DNA of 64,000 nucleotides from positions 1 to 64,000 of IMG/VR virus record IMGVR_UViG_3300027747_003046; one strand, 5' to 3'. How positions within the stretch are numbered: position 1 is the stretch's first letter; each line of letters starts with the position of its first letter. This document shows, in pieces, positions 36,664 to 46,104 of this stretch. Source of the DNA: a virus. The notes below the pieces were generated by a model that searched no databases, was not told the DNA's origin, and worked only from the letters and a program-made list of their open reading frames with translations. A program made the position numbers and the translations under genes.

Positions 36664-37449
36664 TTATTCTACTTCATCTGGTATCTGTTCATTGACTGTC
36701 AACAGGAAGTCAACCAAAGCATAGTATGGAACAGCCATACAAACGTTTTGGAAGTCACTTATACCAGCAAACGTGATACCAACTAACTCACCGTTTTCAT
36801 TTAAAATACCAGAACCAGAACTACCATGCTGTGTTGGTATTGAATATAATGAAGCGTCCGAGTGTACAACACTGGAAAAAGTCTCACCAGCATAATATCC
36901 TTCAAACAATAATACTGCTTTACCATCGGAGATCCCGAATGGAGCAGCAATATTAAAAACTTTTTCCCCTCTTAATGGAGCAACCGGCGAGATCTGAACT
37001 GCCGGTTGCTTTATTTTTGTTACTAGCATCAAACAAATATCGTAAGTGGAGTCCATTGCTATTGTAGAAATTGCGTGTTGAGTATTTTCTACATCTATCG
37101 CTGCTCCGGTGATTGTGATTGGTTTTGCTTCGTCTGGGAACATAGAATCAACTCCACTATCATTACAAACATGCTTGGCAGTTAATACTTTTGTTTCATC
37201 TTTTGTCTGGCCGACTATTATTCCAGAAGCGACAGACTCAGCAACAATATTTCCATCTTTATCATATACTTGTTTTACGATCTTAACAAAAGAATCGTAA
37301 GGAAGTAGTGTCTGATTATGTTTGTGCGTGATATTTATGATCGAGTCTTTAATATCATCTAAACCAACGCAATTAGTGTATGAAACACAGTTTAGTGAGA
37401 AAACAGACAAAGAAAGGATTGCTAGTTTTAGTAAACGATTTATGCTCAT
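36664..37449 (-). CDS. Secreted trypsin-like serine protease
   Basis: 261 aa. The MSINRLLKLAILSLSVFSLN start is a signal peptide. The S1-type catalytic triad is visible: His in TAKHVC, Asp in TYDICLM, Ser in QHGSSGSGILNENGELVG. Export to the periplasm is expected, rare for a phage gene. Minus strand, isolated between a tRNA and the PhoH gene. ATG 37449 was preferred to a TTG 27 nt upstream; its Shine-Dalgarno sequence is weak. Confidence 0.82.
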   Translation of the reverse strand: MSINRLLKLAILSLSVFSLNCVSYTNCVGLDDIKDSIINITHKHNQTLLPYDSFVKIVKQVYDKDGNIVAESVASGIIVGQTKDETKVLTAKHVCNDSGVDSMFPDEAKPITITGAAIDVENTQHAISTIAMDSTYDICLMLVTKIKQPAVQISPVAPLRGEKVFNIAAPFGISDGKAVLLFEGYYAGETFSSVVHSDASLYSIPTQHGSSGSGILNENGELVGITFAGISDFQNVCMAVPYYALVDFLLTVNEQIPDEVE

Positions 37450-37485
37450 AAAAGTAACTAGTGATCTAAAATACAAAGGTATAAT

Positions 37486-38805
37486 ATGAAAAAAATTTAT
37501 GTTCTCGATACAAGTGTTCTCTTAACAAGTGCTAACTCGCTTTTTGGATTTGGTAAGGATGATATTGTCATTCCATTAAAAGTTCTAGAAGAAGTCGACA
37601 AACACAAAAACAGACAAGATTCTGTTGGACAGAATGCCAGAAACGCAATTAAGATTCTCGATACTTTAAGAGAGTCTGGTTCACTACAAGAAGGCGTAAG
37701 AATTCAAAAGGGTAAGGGCATATTACGCTCGGCCGCTCTTGACTCTACACACTTTCCAAAAGATCTAGACCTCTCTGTCCCAGACCATGTTATTATGGCA
37801 ACTGCTTATGCTGTCGCTAAAACGCATCTAGACAAGAAAGTTGTCGTTGTCTCACGCGACGTTAACATGCGTGTTATCTGCGATGCTATTGGATTACAGA
37901 GCGAATCATACGAAGCTAGCCAAGTCATCGCCGATTCAAGCGAACTTTACAGCGGTGTTTGTGAACTAGTTGTTGATGATGAATTTATTGAAAGATTATA
38001 CAGTGGCGAAGGCTTAACGCTGGACGATAAGCAAGCAGATAAGCTATTTCCAAATCAGTTTATCACACTTATATCAAATAAGAACGCAAATAAGTCGGCT
38101 TTAGCCAGATTCCTGGGCAAAGAACTTCCATTAAAGAAAGTACCAGATTTCAAAGGCAGAAGCAAAGCGGTATTTGGTGTTGAATCAAGAAATCGTGAAC
38201 AGAGTTTTGCTTTCGACTTATTGATGGATCCAAATGTGCCAATTGTTACCTTGGTTGGCAAAGCCGGTTCCGGTAAGACCCTCTCCGCAATCGCAGCAGG
38301 AATGGCCCAGCTGCTCGAAAAGGGCACATACACCCGTTTGATCGTCTCCCGCCCCGTTCAGCCATTAGGACGCGATATAGGCTTCCTACCGGGCACATTA
38401 GAAGAGAAGATGATGCCTTGGTTGATTCCAATTCAGGATAATCTTCAATTCCTACTTGGAAACGATAAAGCAACACTTCAAGACTACATGACAAAGGGTA
38501 TGATTGAAATCGAAGCATTAACTTATATTCGTGGTCGTTCAATCGCAAAAGCCTTTATGGTAATCGACGAAGCACAAAACTTGACAGCACACGAACTAAA
38601 AACAATTGTAACTCGTGTTGGTGAAGGAACAAAGATTGTATTAACAGGTGATATTGAACAGATCGATAATATCTATGTTAATGACACCAGCAACGGTCTT
38701 GCTTATGCCGTAGAAAAATTCAAACACGCTACACTAGCTGGACACGTAAGTCTACAAAAGGGTGAACGCAGCTCGGTTGCTACGTTGGCATCAAAGATAT
38801 TGTGA
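37486..38805 (+). CDS. phoH: PIN-PhoH protein (PhoH2)
   Basis: 439 aa. PIN domain at the N-terminus (YVLDTSVLL, D8; VPDHVIMATA, D100; SRDVNM, D125), then PhoH ATPase with Walker A GKAGSGKT (258-265), SRPVQPLG, DEAQN (Walker B) and LTGDIEQID. PhoH2 proteins are RNA helicase/ribonucleases in bacteria; PhoH is a common marker of marine myoviruses. Confidence 0.94.
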   Translation: MKKIYVLDTSVLLTSANSLFGFGKDDIVIPLKVLEEVDKHKNRQDSVGQNARNAIKILDTLRESGSLQEGVRIQKGKGILRSAALDSTHFPKDLDLSVPDHVIMATAYAVAKTHLDKKVVVVSRDVNMRVICDAIGLQSESYEASQVIADSSELYSGVCELVVDDEFIERLYSGEGLTLDDKQADKLFPNQFITLISNKNANKSALARFLGKELPLKKVPDFKGRSKAVFGVESRNREQSFAFDLLMDPNVPIVTLVGKAGSGKTLSAIAAGMAQLLEKGTYTRLIVSRPVQPLGRDIGFLPGTLEEKMMPWLIPIQDNLQFLLGNDKATLQDYMTKGMIEIEALTYIRGRSIAKAFMVIDEAQNLTAHELKTIVTRVGEGTKIVLTGDIEQIDNIYVNDTSNGLAYAVEKFKHATLAGHVSLQKGERSSVATLASKIL

Positions 38806-38952
38806 ATGTTGATAAAATTTGATAATGGTGAATATAAAATGAGTGAAGAATTGAAAAATTTTGTGTTAAAAGAACAAATTATTTCGCTTAATTTTGATAA
38901 TCTAGGAATACCAAATTGTTCCTGTCATGGAATTGCTAGACACAATAAATAA
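38806..38952 (+). CDS. Candidate small protein, 48 aa
   Basis: ATG follows PhoH's stop directly. It begins MLIKFDNGEYKMSEELKNFV and ends CSCHGIARHNK. Could also start at Met12. Context supports it (no gap, next gene 19 nt on), the sequence alone does not. Confidence 0.45.
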   Translation: MLIKFDNGEYKMSEELKNFVLKEQIISLNFDNLGIPNCSCHGIARHNK

Positions 38953-38971
38953 AGTTCTTTGAGGAGTTAAA

Positions 38972-39244
38972 ATGTCAGAAGTGAATCAAGAAGAAAATCC
39001 GCTAGTAAATAAGGTAGTTTTTAAAGAAGGCCCACTTAAAGATATGTTGGTATCTTATGTTGGCGAAAAACTAAAACCAGAAAACGATGAAGTAACAGTT
39101 CATATGATTGTTTCTGTTATTGCCGAAGAGTTTCCTGAATTTGTTTATTTATTGGCAGAAGAGAATTTTCTACGTGGATATCAACAAGCTTTGGACGACG
39201 TAGATAAGTTTAACTCTTCACAAGAAGCTAAACCACAAGGCTAG
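38972..39244 (+). CDS. Unrecognised protein, 90 aa
   Basis: GAGGAG before ATG. LKPENDEVTVHMIVSVIAEE, then FPEFVYLLAEENFLRGYQQA is a conserved-looking helical core, acidic overall. No known domain. Confidence 0.75.
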   Translation: MSEVNQEENPLVNKVVFKEGPLKDMLVSYVGEKLKPENDEVTVHMIVSVIAEEFPEFVYLLAEENFLRGYQQALDDVDKFNSSQEAKPQG

Positions 39245-39248
39245 TTCC

Positions 39249-39923
39249 GTGTTCGACAGAACAAGAAGATACATCCAGAAGAACCGTAATCCAATTCAAG
39301 AATATCGAGTTGGAGATACGATTCTTTTGGTTAAAAACCAATTAACAGGCGATATTGATATTAAAAGAGTTCTAGAAATTCTAAAAGGAATGCCTTATGT
39401 CATCATGCAGACAGTTGATGCCATATGTATTGGTGAATTTTTCTTTCTAAAAAAGCGTCAAGTAGATGCCCTGTTTGATGATAGAACAATATACATCACT
39501 AACGTCCAAGAAAGTGAAAGTGAATTCTTAAAGAATCTTGTTCATGAATTGGCTCACGGTTGTGAAGAAACTTATTACGCAGATATCTATGAAGACAGTG
39601 ATATCAAGCAAGAGTTTCTAAACAAGCGTAACCGTATGTATGAAATATTAAATGCATACGGTTATAAAGAAATGCCAAAAGAATCTTATTTAAATGCTGA
39701 ATATGACGAAAATTTCGACCTTTTTCTTTACAAGACTATCGGGTATGCTAAACTTGACAGTCTCATTAGCGGCCTATTTATTTCACCATATGCCGCCACG
39801 TCGTTACGAGAATACTTCGCTAACGGTTTTGAAAAGTTCTTCCTACAAGACAGTGAAGAAGTAAAAAAAATAAGCCCCGCTCTTTACAGAAAGATCTCCC
39901 TTTTCTCGGAAAAACCTGTTTAA
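39249..39923 (+). CDS. Zinc metallopeptidase, ATLF-like
   Basis: 224 aa, GTG start. FLKNLVHELAHGCEE gives HELAH (residues 99-103). SLREYFANGFEKFFLQD near the C-terminus matches the EYFA..FE pattern that holds the third zinc ligand in anthrax-lethal-factor-like peptidases. Substrate unknown. Confidence 0.85.
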   Translation: MFDRTRRYIQKNRNPIQEYRVGDTILLVKNQLTGDIDIKRVLEILKGMPYVIMQTVDAICIGEFFFLKKRQVDALFDDRTIYITNVQESESEFLKNLVHELAHGCEETYYADIYEDSDIKQEFLNKRNRMYEILNAYGYKEMPKESYLNAEYDENFDLFLYKTIGYAKLDSLISGLFISPYAATSLREYFANGFEKFFLQDSEEVKKISPALYRKISLFSEKPV

Positions 39924-39941
39924 GTTCGCGACACCCTGTGT

Positions 39942-39947
39942 TAAGAT
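39942..39947 (+). promoter_or_regulatory. -10 element without clear -35
   Basis: TGTTAAGAT matches the extended -10 of the early promoters, but no TTGACA is found at 16-18 bp. A TTGC-GAA / TTC-C-GCAA hairpin (39950-39967) lies at the predicted start, as with other early promoters. Confidence 0.45.
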
Positions 39948-39996
39948 GGTTGCGAAGGTTTCCGCAAGGATCAACCCTCGTTCACAAGAGGTTTAA

Positions 39997-40812
39997 ATGA
40001 GTTTAAATTATATTTCCTATTCTGCTTGGAAAGATTGGGTTTTTTGTCCAAATAAGTATAAAATTACCCGCGTCGATAAGGTTCGACTCTTCCAAGGTAA
40101 TGAATTTAGCACGTTCGGCACCGCTGTCCATGATACAGTTGAGCATTCCCTTCTTCTTGAAAAGAAAAGGTCCGAATTTGGTTCACTGAAAGATGACAGC
40201 GAAGAATTAGATAAGAAGAAACATTTCCTTAAAAGGTTTGATGAAGAAATCGTCAAGCTAAAAGAATCAAATGTTAAAGTTGATCAAAATCTCGTAGAAG
40301 AGATGAAGAAACAAGGCGAAGAACTTGTTGAATTGGTCATTCCAGAGATTAAGAATGTAATTGGAGAATATGAAATTGTTTCAGCTGAAGAAGAGATTAG
40401 ACAAAATATTGATGGAAATCCAAATTTTGATTTTTACGGTTTTATTGATTCTATCTTTAAGACCCCCGATGGAAAATATCACATCGTTGATTGGAAAACC
40501 TGTTCATGGGGATGGGACATTGAAAAAAAGACAGAAAAAGAAACAACCTATCAATTGACCTATTATAAGCACTTCTTTTGTCAAAAATACAAAATTGATC
40601 CAAAGAATGTTGAAACATATTTTGGTCTGTTAAAGCGTACAGCCAAAAAAGATAAAGTAGAGATCTTCCGCGTTACAAGTGGACCAAAAAAAGTGGATAA
40701 CGCACTTAAAATTCTTGACACTTGTGTTAAAAATGTTGAAAAAGGGAAATTCATTAAGAACAAACTCTCTTGTTCAAAGTGCGAATTTCATAAAACAATT
40801 TATTGTCCATAA
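39997..40812 (+). CDS. Cas4/RecB-like PD-(D/E)XK exonuclease
   Basis: 271 aa. FCPNKYK near the N-terminus, FGTAVHDTVEH (GxxxH), YGFIDSIF (Asp), HIVDWKTCSWG (DxK) and QLTYYKHF give the RecB-type nuclease. Cys in FCPNK plus C-x2-C...C at the end (SCSKCEFHKTIYCP) could hold a 4Fe-4S cluster, as in Cas4/AddB. GAGG precedes the ATG. Confidence 0.88.
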   Translation: MSLNYISYSAWKDWVFCPNKYKITRVDKVRLFQGNEFSTFGTAVHDTVEHSLLLEKKRSEFGSLKDDSEELDKKKHFLKRFDEEIVKLKESNVKVDQNLVEEMKKQGEELVELVIPEIKNVIGEYEIVSAEEEIRQNIDGNPNFDFYGFIDSIFKTPDGKYHIVDWKTCSWGWDIEKKTEKETTYQLTYYKHFFCQKYKIDPKNVETYFGLLKRTAKKDKVEIFRVTSGPKKVDNALKILDTCVKNVEKGKFIKNKLSCSKCEFHKTIYCP

Positions 40813-40864
40813 TGTGTTTATGATCCCACCCTACTATTTATAGGTGTTGGAGATCAAACAAGCA

Positions 40865-41731
40865 ATGAAATGTATAATTTGTAGTAGCGAATTCGAAATA
40901 TCAAGAGGACAGGGAAGAAAGATTACTTGTTCTGATAAGTGTAGAAAAATACACAATAATTCTAGAAGAAAAATAACAAACCAAGATCATTTAGAAACAT
41001 TTAATTGTGTCTATTGTGATAAGTTAGTAGTTCGTTACAGAAAGAGAAATGGGTTTTGCTCACGCTCTTGTGCTTCGAAGAAACATATTGAAGATGGAAC
41101 ATATGATAGATGGAAATTAAGAATCCAAGAAAAAATTGGTATCAATAAAAATTGTATAAAATGTGGAACACAGTTTTATTGTGAACCGGCAGATTCAGAA
41201 AGAAAAAAACTTTGTGGTTCAAGAGAATGTCGTAAATCATATATGTCAGAATATATGACATATAACAATCCTTCTTATGGCAAAAAAGAAAAAGAAGGCG
41301 TTAGAGAAAAAGTTAAAAAAACTTTATTAGAAAAATATGGTGTTAAAAATGCTTTTGCCCTTGCTAAACACACATCTCTTTCAAAGCCTCAAAAAGAACT
41401 AATAGAATATTTAAAAAACAATACAAAATACACAATATTTTATGATTTTCCAATTTATACCAAAGAAGATAAGTTATATAAAGCCGATATATACATCAAA
41501 GAACTTAATCAAATAATTGAATTCAATGGAACATATTGGCACGCAGATCCAAGATTTTATAAAGAAGATTTTCTTGTAAAAAAGAAACAAAAATTTTCTA
41601 AACAAATATGGGAAGATGATGAAAAAAGACTTAAAGATCTTGTAGAAATGGGCTATAAAGTGAAAATTATATGGGAATATGATTATAAAATAAATAAAGA
41701 GAATATTCTCACGGAGTTAATTAATGAGTAA
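40865..41731 (+). CDS. EDxHD homing endonuclease, adjacent to the intron
   Basis: 288 aa. Three zinc-finger-like segments (CIICSSE...CSDKC; CVYCDK...CSRSC; CIKCGT...CGSREC), a linker EKYGVKNAF, and the nuclease core ADIYIKELNQIIEFNGTYWH, DP, then DDEKRLKDLVEMGYKVKIIWE, typical of EDxHD enzymes such as I-Bth0305I. A GTG at 40844 is an alternative start; GGAG lies 12 nt before ATG 40865. The gene overlaps exon 1 of the glycosyltransferase by 8 nt and is not inside the intron. Confidence 0.88.
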   Translation: MKCIICSSEFEISRGQGRKITCSDKCRKIHNNSRRKITNQDHLETFNCVYCDKLVVRYRKRNGFCSRSCASKKHIEDGTYDRWKLRIQEKIGINKNCIKCGTQFYCEPADSERKKLCGSRECRKSYMSEYMTYNNPSYGKKEKEGVREKVKKTLLEKYGVKNAFALAKHTSLSKPQKELIEYLKNNTKYTIFYDFPIYTKEDKLYKADIYIKELNQIIEFNGTYWHADPRFYKEDFLVKKKQKFSKQIWEDDEKRLKDLVEMGYKVKIIWEYDYKINKENILTELINE

Positions 41732-43244
41732 GAAAACCAAGCTATTAGTAATAAGTGATCATCCGTTGACCTGAAGGTTATTTAGCGGATGTAAAATCGG
41801 GTGAATTGCTGGAAACTCTTGAAGATTTATATACTACAGCATAGTTGGAAACGACAAGTGCGAAAGTCAAAAAATACAAATCATAAGACAATCAGCAGCC
41901 AAGCATCTGTCCGGAAACGGTGATGAAGGTTCAGAGACTACGGTTAGCCTAACATATCTTTTTGATATTATGGTGATGATCCGACAGCGCCCGACTCGTT
42001 TAAACGATGATGATATAGTCCAAAATACTACTATGTGGTATAATGTAAGTCCTTCTGGTGTCGGCACTCAGACGAAATATATGATTGATCATCTCCATAA
42101 GACAGGTAAATACCAATTTGTTTGTTTGGGTGGTGCTGTAAAGCATCATGATTACCGTCCACAGAAATTTGATGTATACGGTGACGATTTGCTCGTTATT
42201 CCAGTCGATGGATATGGAACACCCGATATAATTCGTGCTGTATTGCGAGATCATAAACCAGACGCACTTTGGTTTATGACAGATCCACGCTTCTATGATT
42301 GGCTTTGGGATATGGAAGATGAAATACGTAATAAGATTCCATTAATCTATTATCACGTATGGGACAACTATCCATATCCAAAATTTAATAAACCATTCTA
42401 TGATTCAAATGACGTAATTGCTACAATTTCTAAACTAACTGACGACATTGTTAAAACAGTAGCTCCTACTGTTAAGTCAGTTTATCTTCCACACAGTGTG
42501 GACATGAAAGCGTTTAGCAAATTACCACAGCTAGATATTGATCGTATTCGTAAACAGCACTTTGGCGATAAGTTCCTTGTATTCTGGAATTCAAGAAACG
42601 CTAGACGTAAAATGTCCGGTTCAGTTGTTTGGTGGTTCAAAGACTTTCTGGATATTGTTGGTAAAGACAAAGCTTGCCTCCTAATGCACACTGATCCAAA
42701 AGATGGTCACGGACAAGATCTGGAAGCAATTATCGTAGAGCTTGGATTGACAAATGGTGAAGTTAAATTCTCAAAGAATCGTTCACCAATCCAAGAAATG
42801 GTTGCGATGTATAATGCTGCTGATGTTACAGTTTGTATCTCAGACGCAGAAGGTTTCGGTCTAAGTTGTCTTGAATCACTTGCCTGCGAAACACCTGTAA
42901 TTGCTAATATGACAGGCGGCTTACAAGAGCAAGTATTCAACGGGCAGGAGTATTTCGGGGTTGGCATCAAACCAGCGTCAAAAGCCGTTATAGGCTCTCA
43001 GCAGGTGCCTTATATCTATGAAGATCGCGTCTCAAAAGAAGACTTCGTTGGTGCTCTTGTAAAGATGTATCAAATGAGTAAAGAAGAACGCGCAGAACTT
43101 GGTAGAAAAGGCCGTCAACACCTTGTAGAAAATTATAATCCAGATATACTATTGCCAAAGTGGGATGAGCTAATTCAAGAAGCCGTTCAGCCCGGTGTTT
43201 GGGAAAATAGAAAATATAATCGTTGGGCTTTGAAAACACTTTGA
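41724..43244 (+). CDS. GT4-type glycosyltransferase, split by a group I intron
   Basis: Exon 1 is 41724-41766 (14 codons plus 1 base), exon 2 is 42046-43244. Joined length 1242 nt, 413 aa, one frame. The joined N-terminus MSKKTKLLVISDHPLSPSGV has the strand and Gly loop expected of a GT-B enzyme; without splicing, translation stops at TGA after MSKKTKLLVISDHPLT. ISDAEGFGLSCLESLACETPV near the C-terminus is the GT4 nucleotide-sugar-binding segment. First gene of the glycan locus. Confidence 0.9.
41767..42045 (+). other. Group I self-splicing intron, 279 nt, no ORF
   Basis: P1: exon CATCCGT pairs with intron GCGGATG, with the required U-G pair at the splice site, extended by TGACCT/AGGTTA. P10: ATTTA pairs with exon 2 TAAGT. 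Core strands: AATTGCTGGAAAC (P), ATCAGCAGCCAAG (Q, 41890-41902), GTTCAGAGACTA (R, 41929-41940), GATATAGTCC (S, 42012-42021); P7 is GACTA/TAGTC. P9 is ATACTA/TGGTAT. The last base is G in TATAATG, as in T4 td (ACATAATG). Closest in plan to the T4 group IA introns. Confidence 0.93.
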
Positions 43245-43255
43245 TTGGAGATAAG

Positions 43256-45265
43256 ATGAAAAAGAAAGTTATCGTAAGAGGACCAGCTTTAAGTCGTAGT
43301 GGTTATGGAGAAATGGCTCGTTTAGCCCTCCAATCATTAAGAAAGTATCCAGAACATTTTGATGTTGTCTTGCTCTGTACAAATTGGGGCAGAACAGGAA
43401 ATCTTTTGGATAATTCGGAGGAAGTCCAATCAATCAACAAATTGATTGTTGATTCACAACAAAGAATTCAAGCAAAAGAGCAGTTTGACATTTCTATTCA
43501 AATCAGTATTCCAAATGAGTTTGAAAGAATGGCGCCAATAAATATTGGCTATACAGCTGGTATTGAAACAACGAAAGTATCTCCTCAATGGATCGACAAA
43601 GCTCAATTGATGGACAAGATTATTGTTATTTCAGAACACTCAAAGCAAGTATTTAATGATACTGTTTATCAGGCTGTTAATCAGGCAACAAAACAGCAGT
43701 TTGAGTTTAAGAACACAAAACCAATCGATGTAGTCGGTTTCCCTGTAAAGAAATTGATTCCAGCGGTATTGGATTTGGATTTGCCTTGTGACTTTAACTT
43801 CTTGACCGTAGCACAATGGGGACCACGTAAGAATCTAGAAGCAACAGTTGCTGCATTCGTTGAAGAATTCAAGAACGAAGAAATTGGTCTTGTTATAAAA
43901 ACAAATACAGTAAAAAACTGTGTTATGGATAGAACACTAACAGAAATGAGATTAACAAATTTGTTGAATACTCTACCAAAAGATAGAAAGTGTAAGGTTC
44001 ATCTACTTCACGGTAATATGACCGATGAAGAAATGGCAGCTCTTTATGTTCATCCTAAAATCAAAGCCTTCGTAAGCACAACACACGGTGAAGGCTTTGG
44101 CATTCCGCTGTTTGAGGCAGCCTCTGCTGGATTGCCGGTTGCCGCTCCATTCTGGAGTGGCCAGACGGACTTCTTGAAGGCCCCAAAGAAAGATAAGGAT
44201 AGCGGAAAGATTCGTCTGCGCTCACACTGTGTTAAGATTGATTTTGAATTAAAACAGGTTCAAAAAGAAGCAGTATGGAATGGTGTTATTCAGGAAGATT
44301 CAAAATGGGCTTTTGTGAAGCCACATTCTGTTCGTATTGCTATGCGAGAAATGGTTAAGAATCTTCCACCACAAGTATCCGTCGCAAGGAAGTTACAAGA
44401 ACATGTTCTTAAAACATTCACAGAAGAAGCTGTATTAAAACAATTTGCTGAAAGTGTTTGGGGTGGTCAAATACAGACTTTAAAAAAGATCGAGATTAGT
44501 GATCTACCTAAGATAAGCATTATAACATCGGTATTCAAAGGAGACGAATTCATTCGTCCATTTTTGGAAGACATTACACGTCAAACCATCTTTAAGAATA
44601 AGTGCGAATTAATTCTTATTAATCCAAACTCTCCAGGAAACGAAGAAGAAGTTATCAAGGAATACTTAGAAAAGTTCCCACAAAACATTGTCTATAAGAA
44701 GCTAGAAAATGACCCTGGAATTTATGCTTGCTGGAATATTGCTGCCAAATTAGCAACTGGCGAGTTATTGACTAATGCCAATTTAGATGATCGAAAAGCA
44801 CCTGATGCGCTGGAAATCTTAGCAAAAGAGTTAACAGGCAGAGAAGATATAGATGTAGCATATGCTGATAACTTGATAACAAATCAGCCAAATGAAACGT
44901 TTGAAAACAATACTGCTAACTCGCTGTATCCAAGTGAAAATTTCAGTGCCGAAGCAATGTTAAGAGGAAATCCACCACATTGTATGCCAATGTGGCGTAA
45001 ATCACTTCATGATAAATTGGGATATTTTGAAGAGAAGTATCGTAGCGCCAGTGATTGGGAGTTTTGGCTACGTTGCACTGTAGCAAATATTAAAATGAGC
45101 AAAATCAACAAAACACTTGGTCTGTATTACTTTAATCCAAAAGGAATGAGCACAAACGAAGAGCATAATTCTTGGAAACACGAAGAAGAGAGAGAAATCT
45201 TTAAAAATTACGTAAAAAATATTAAAAACAAAAATTTAAACTCTGATATGGGCATTATTCTATGA
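43256..45265 (+). CDS. Two-domain glycosyltransferase (GT4 plus GT2)
   Basis: 669 aa. The N-terminal half is GT-B: VIVRGPALSRSGYGEMARLA, TVAQWGPRKN, and THGEGFGIPLFEAASAGLPV (EX7E type). From residue about 420, a GT-A GT2 domain starts LPKISIITSVFKGDEFIRPF and has ANLDDRK as a DxD-like metal site. Such fusions often add two sugars in sequence. TTGGAG before ATG 43256. Overlaps the next gene by 4 nt. Confidence 0.9.
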   Translation: MKKKVIVRGPALSRSGYGEMARLALQSLRKYPEHFDVVLLCTNWGRTGNLLDNSEEVQSINKLIVDSQQRIQAKEQFDISIQISIPNEFERMAPINIGYTAGIETTKVSPQWIDKAQLMDKIIVISEHSKQVFNDTVYQAVNQATKQQFEFKNTKPIDVVGFPVKKLIPAVLDLDLPCDFNFLTVAQWGPRKNLEATVAAFVEEFKNEEIGLVIKTNTVKNCVMDRTLTEMRLTNLLNTLPKDRKCKVHLLHGNMTDEEMAALYVHPKIKAFVSTTHGEGFGIPLFEAASAGLPVAAPFWSGQTDFLKAPKKDKDSGKIRLRSHCVKIDFELKQVQKEAVWNGVIQEDSKWAFVKPHSVRIAMREMVKNLPPQVSVARKLQEHVLKTFTEEAVLKQFAESVWGGQIQTLKKIEISDLPKISIITSVFKGDEFIRPFLEDITRQTIFKNKCELILINPNSPGNEEEVIKEYLEKFPQNIVYKKLENDPGIYACWNIAAKLATGELLTNANLDDRKAPDALEILAKELTGREDIDVAYADNLITNQPNETFENNTANSLYPSENFSAEAMLRGNPPHCMPMWRKSLHDKLGYFEEKYRSASDWEFWLRCTVANIKMSKINKTLGLYYFNPKGMSTNEEHNSWKHEEEREIFKNYVKNIKNKNLNSDMGIIL

Positions 45266-46077
45266 AAAATTTACCAGTTTGTTCTGTTGTCACAGAAAAA
45301 ACGATTGATGAATTTGAATTATTAAAAACTAGTATTGAGCAGTATCATGATTGCATCTGGTTTTTATCTTGTGATGATGTAACATATAAAAAGTATAATA
45401 ATACTAAAAACATAGTATTATTGAAACTTATTGAAACAGATGATTGCGACCATAACACTGGATCACCACAACAAAAAGATGTTTGGATGCGAGTAATGAT
45501 GACAAAATTTGATGCAGTAAATGAAGCAATAAAGAATTTTGGTCATGCACTTTTCTTGGATTCTGATATGATATTTGTTAATGAGATAGAAAAAAGTGTT
45601 TTAAATTTATTTGAAAATAAGGATGTTGATGCCCTTATTTGCCAACATATGACCAATAATTGGCCAGTAGAAGCACAACATGGGCTTTACAATGCTGGCA
45701 TGTTTCATATAAAAAATGTTGAATTTTTGAATCAATGGGCCGCTCTTTCAAGAGACTATAAAAAGCATAACTTTTATTTTGAACAGCAACCACTTGAGTA
45801 TGTTCAAAGAAATTTTCTATCTCTGAATTTGCCGATTAATTACAATATTGGTTGGTGGAGATTTAATAATCCATCAACACGCTCAAGATTGGACTTGCTT
45901 GATGTTTTGGAAGATAAAATAACTTTTGGAAAATTACCAGCAATTAATTTTCACGTCCATACGTTTAAAAAAAATAATTATGAAAATTTTGGAAAGTTTC
46001 TAGTAGATAAAATGATTGAGCTGTTTAAGCAGACAAATAATGATAACTATAAAAAACTTGTAAATTTAATGACTTGA
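45262..46077 (+). CDS. GT-A glycosyltransferase, DxD type
   Basis: 271 aa. ALFLDSDMIFV holds the DxD; QHGLYNAGMFHIKN and NFHVHTFK fit a nucleotide-sugar transferase of the GT8/GT77-like kind. Coupled to the previous gene by ATGA. Confidence 0.78.
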   Translation: MKNLPVCSVVTEKTIDEFELLKTSIEQYHDCIWFLSCDDVTYKKYNNTKNIVLLKLIETDDCDHNTGSPQQKDVWMRVMMTKFDAVNEAIKNFGHALFLDSDMIFVNEIEKSVLNLFENKDVDALICQHMTNNWPVEAQHGLYNAGMFHIKNVEFLNQWAALSRDYKKHNFYFEQQPLEYVQRNFLSLNLPINYNIGWWRFNNPSTRSRLDLLDVLEDKITFGKLPAINFHVHTFKKNNYENFGKFLVDKMIELFKQTNNDNYKKLVNLMT

Positions 46078-46104
46078 TGAATTAGAAAAATTCCGGAGCG
46101 TATA

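Noticed and set aside
39997-40812. Cas4-like nuclease as part of a CRISPR system
   Set aside because: No repeats or other cas genes; such nucleases are common stand-alone recombination genes in myoviruses.
41970-42045. In-frame ATG that would give the glycosyltransferase an extra N-terminus without splicing
   Set aside because: The stretch is the intron core (P7, P9); its translation has no resemblance to a GT-B start, whereas the joined exons do.
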